From assembly GCA_017403205.1 (NCBI GenBank), contig JAFQOM010000091.1:1-7772 (forward strand): a stretch of 7,772 nt of DNA, in the 5' to 3' direction. Shown here in pieces: positions 7,151-7,772 of the stretch (position 1 is the stretch's first letter; the number at the start of each line of letters is the position of its first letter). Source of the DNA: Clostridia bacterium. GTDB taxonomy: Bacteria; Bacillota_A; Clostridia; Christensenellales; UBA1242. The notes beneath the pieces are model-generated. The model had not been told where the DNA came from and did no database searches. It was given only the letters and a program-made list of their open reading frames with translations. The position numbers and the translations under genes are program-made.

Positions 7151-7772
7151 ATGAATTTAACACCAAAACAAATTGTTAGCGAATTAGATAAATATATTAT
7201 AGGCCAAGATAAAGCAAAAAGAGCTGTTGCTGTTGCACTTAGAAATAGATATAGAAGAAGTAAATTAACCCGCCAAATGCAAGAAGAAATAACACCAAAA
7301 AACATTATAATGAAAGGCCCAACAGGTGTTGGCAAAACAGAGATTGCAAGAAGATTAGCAAAACTTGTTAAAGCTCCTTTTGTAAAAATAGAGGCAACAA
7401 AATATACTGAAGTTGGTTACGTCGGTCGTGATGTTGAAAGTATGGTAAGAGATTTGGTTGAAGCCTCTGTAAGACTTGTAAAAGATGAAAAATATAACGA
7501 AGTTAATGAAAAGGTTAAACCAAATGTAGATAAACGCCTTTTTGATTTAATTTATCCAATTAAACGTCAATCATTAAGTGGCGTTGATGTTAACGGAGAA
7601 GAGTTTAAGCAATTTATTAATAAAAATTTGCTTGATGGCACGTATGACGAAGATGTTGTTGAACTTGAAGTTAAAGAGGCTCCAAAATCATTTGAGATGA
7701 TGCCAGGTGCAAATGCTATGGAAATTAATCTTGAAGATATGTTAGGTGGTATTTTTCCTGCAAAACGCAAAA
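7151..7772 (+). CDS. hslU: ATP-dependent protease ATPase subunit HslU (ClpY), N-terminal part
   Basis: HslU is the hexameric AAA+ unfoldase that binds HslV and threads substrates into it. The window shows 207 codons from ATG with no stop; full-length HslU is about 440-470 residues, so more than half lies to the right. The N-terminus MNLTPKQIVSELDKYIIGQD is the family signature. Walker A GPTGVGKT lies at 56-63. The pore loop GYVG at 89-92, in TEVGYVGRDVESMVRDLVE, distinguishes HslU from ClpX. From about residue 110 the sequence enters the inserted I domain, which is charged and variable here. Walker B and the sensor motifs are not in the window. The start is supported by GAGGAGG upstream and by adjacency to hslV. 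In Bacillus the next gene is codY, which cannot be checked here. Confidence 0.96.
   Translation, partial: MNLTPKQIVSELDKYIIGQDKAKRAVAVALRNRYRRSKLTRQMQEEITPKNIIMKGPTGVGKTEIARRLAKLVKAPFVKIEATKYTEVGYVGRDVESMVRDLVEASVRLVKDEKYNEVNEKVKPNVDKRLFDLIYPIKRQSLSGVDVNGEEFKQFINKNLLDGTYDEDVVELEVKEAPKSFEMMPGANAMEINLEDMLGGIFPAKRK

Noticed and set aside
1..7772. Alternative genetic code (TGA as Trp) as in some AT-rich Mollicutes
   Set aside because: All genes read full length with the standard code, conserved Trp positions use TGG, and no gene is interrupted by TGA.
1..7772. Defence system, prophage, insertion sequence or CRISPR array
   Set aside because: Every gene is a recognised housekeeping gene in a known neighbourhood, and I saw no direct repeats, transposase, integrase or unfamiliar frame large enough to be a gene.

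Overview
The window is an AT-rich stretch of bacterial chromosome with all genes on the + strand. It starts in the last part of a ribosomal protein gene and ends in the first half of a protease ATPase gene. Gene content and order (rplS / comM-yifB / dprA / topA / trmFO / hslV / hslU), the folate-dependent TrmFO, strong AGGA/GAGG ribosome binding sites, TAA at all six visible stops and heavy AGA/ATA/TTA codon use point to a low-GC member of the Bacillota, probably a Clostridia-like lineage. I cannot place it more precisely. The genetic code looks standard: Trp is TGG and no gene needs TGA read through.

Layout. Positions 1-247 hold the 3' part of rplS (ribosomal protein L19), closed by a clear rho-independent terminator at 252-281. 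The 169-base gap that follows carries a near-consensus sigma-A promoter (TTGAAA, 17 bases, TATAAT) 45 bases ahead of the next start codon. From there a tightly spaced run begins: comM/yifB (AAA+ ATPase of the Mg-chelatase-like family), dprA (RecA loader on single-stranded DNA), topA (DNA topoisomerase I with three C-terminal four-cysteine fingers), trmFO (tRNA U54 methylation), hslV (protease subunit) and hslU (its ATPase/unfoldase, cut by the right edge). Gaps are 20, 55, 25, 45 and 4 bases, and no convincing terminator lies between the genes, so they are probably one operon. Weak internal promoters may exist ahead of topA and hslV.

How the genes fit together. ComM-like ATPase, DprA and TopA all act on DNA (recombination of incoming single strands, relaxation of negative supercoils). 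TrmFO modifies tRNA. HslV and HslU form the two-part ClpQY protease. This grouping matches the Bacillus dprA-topA-trmFO-xerC-hslV-hslU-codY neighbourhood as I remember it, but xerC is missing here, as are the rbgA/rnhB-type genes often found after rplS. I see no mobile element, CRISPR array, RNA gene or unfamiliar gene. The window is essentially ordinary housekeeping DNA, and I found no previously undescribed system. The points worth a second look are small: the compacted gene order, a variant TopA Toprim N-terminal motif, an unusually long RBS-to-start distance for trmFO, the HslV propeptide, and intergenic hairpins.
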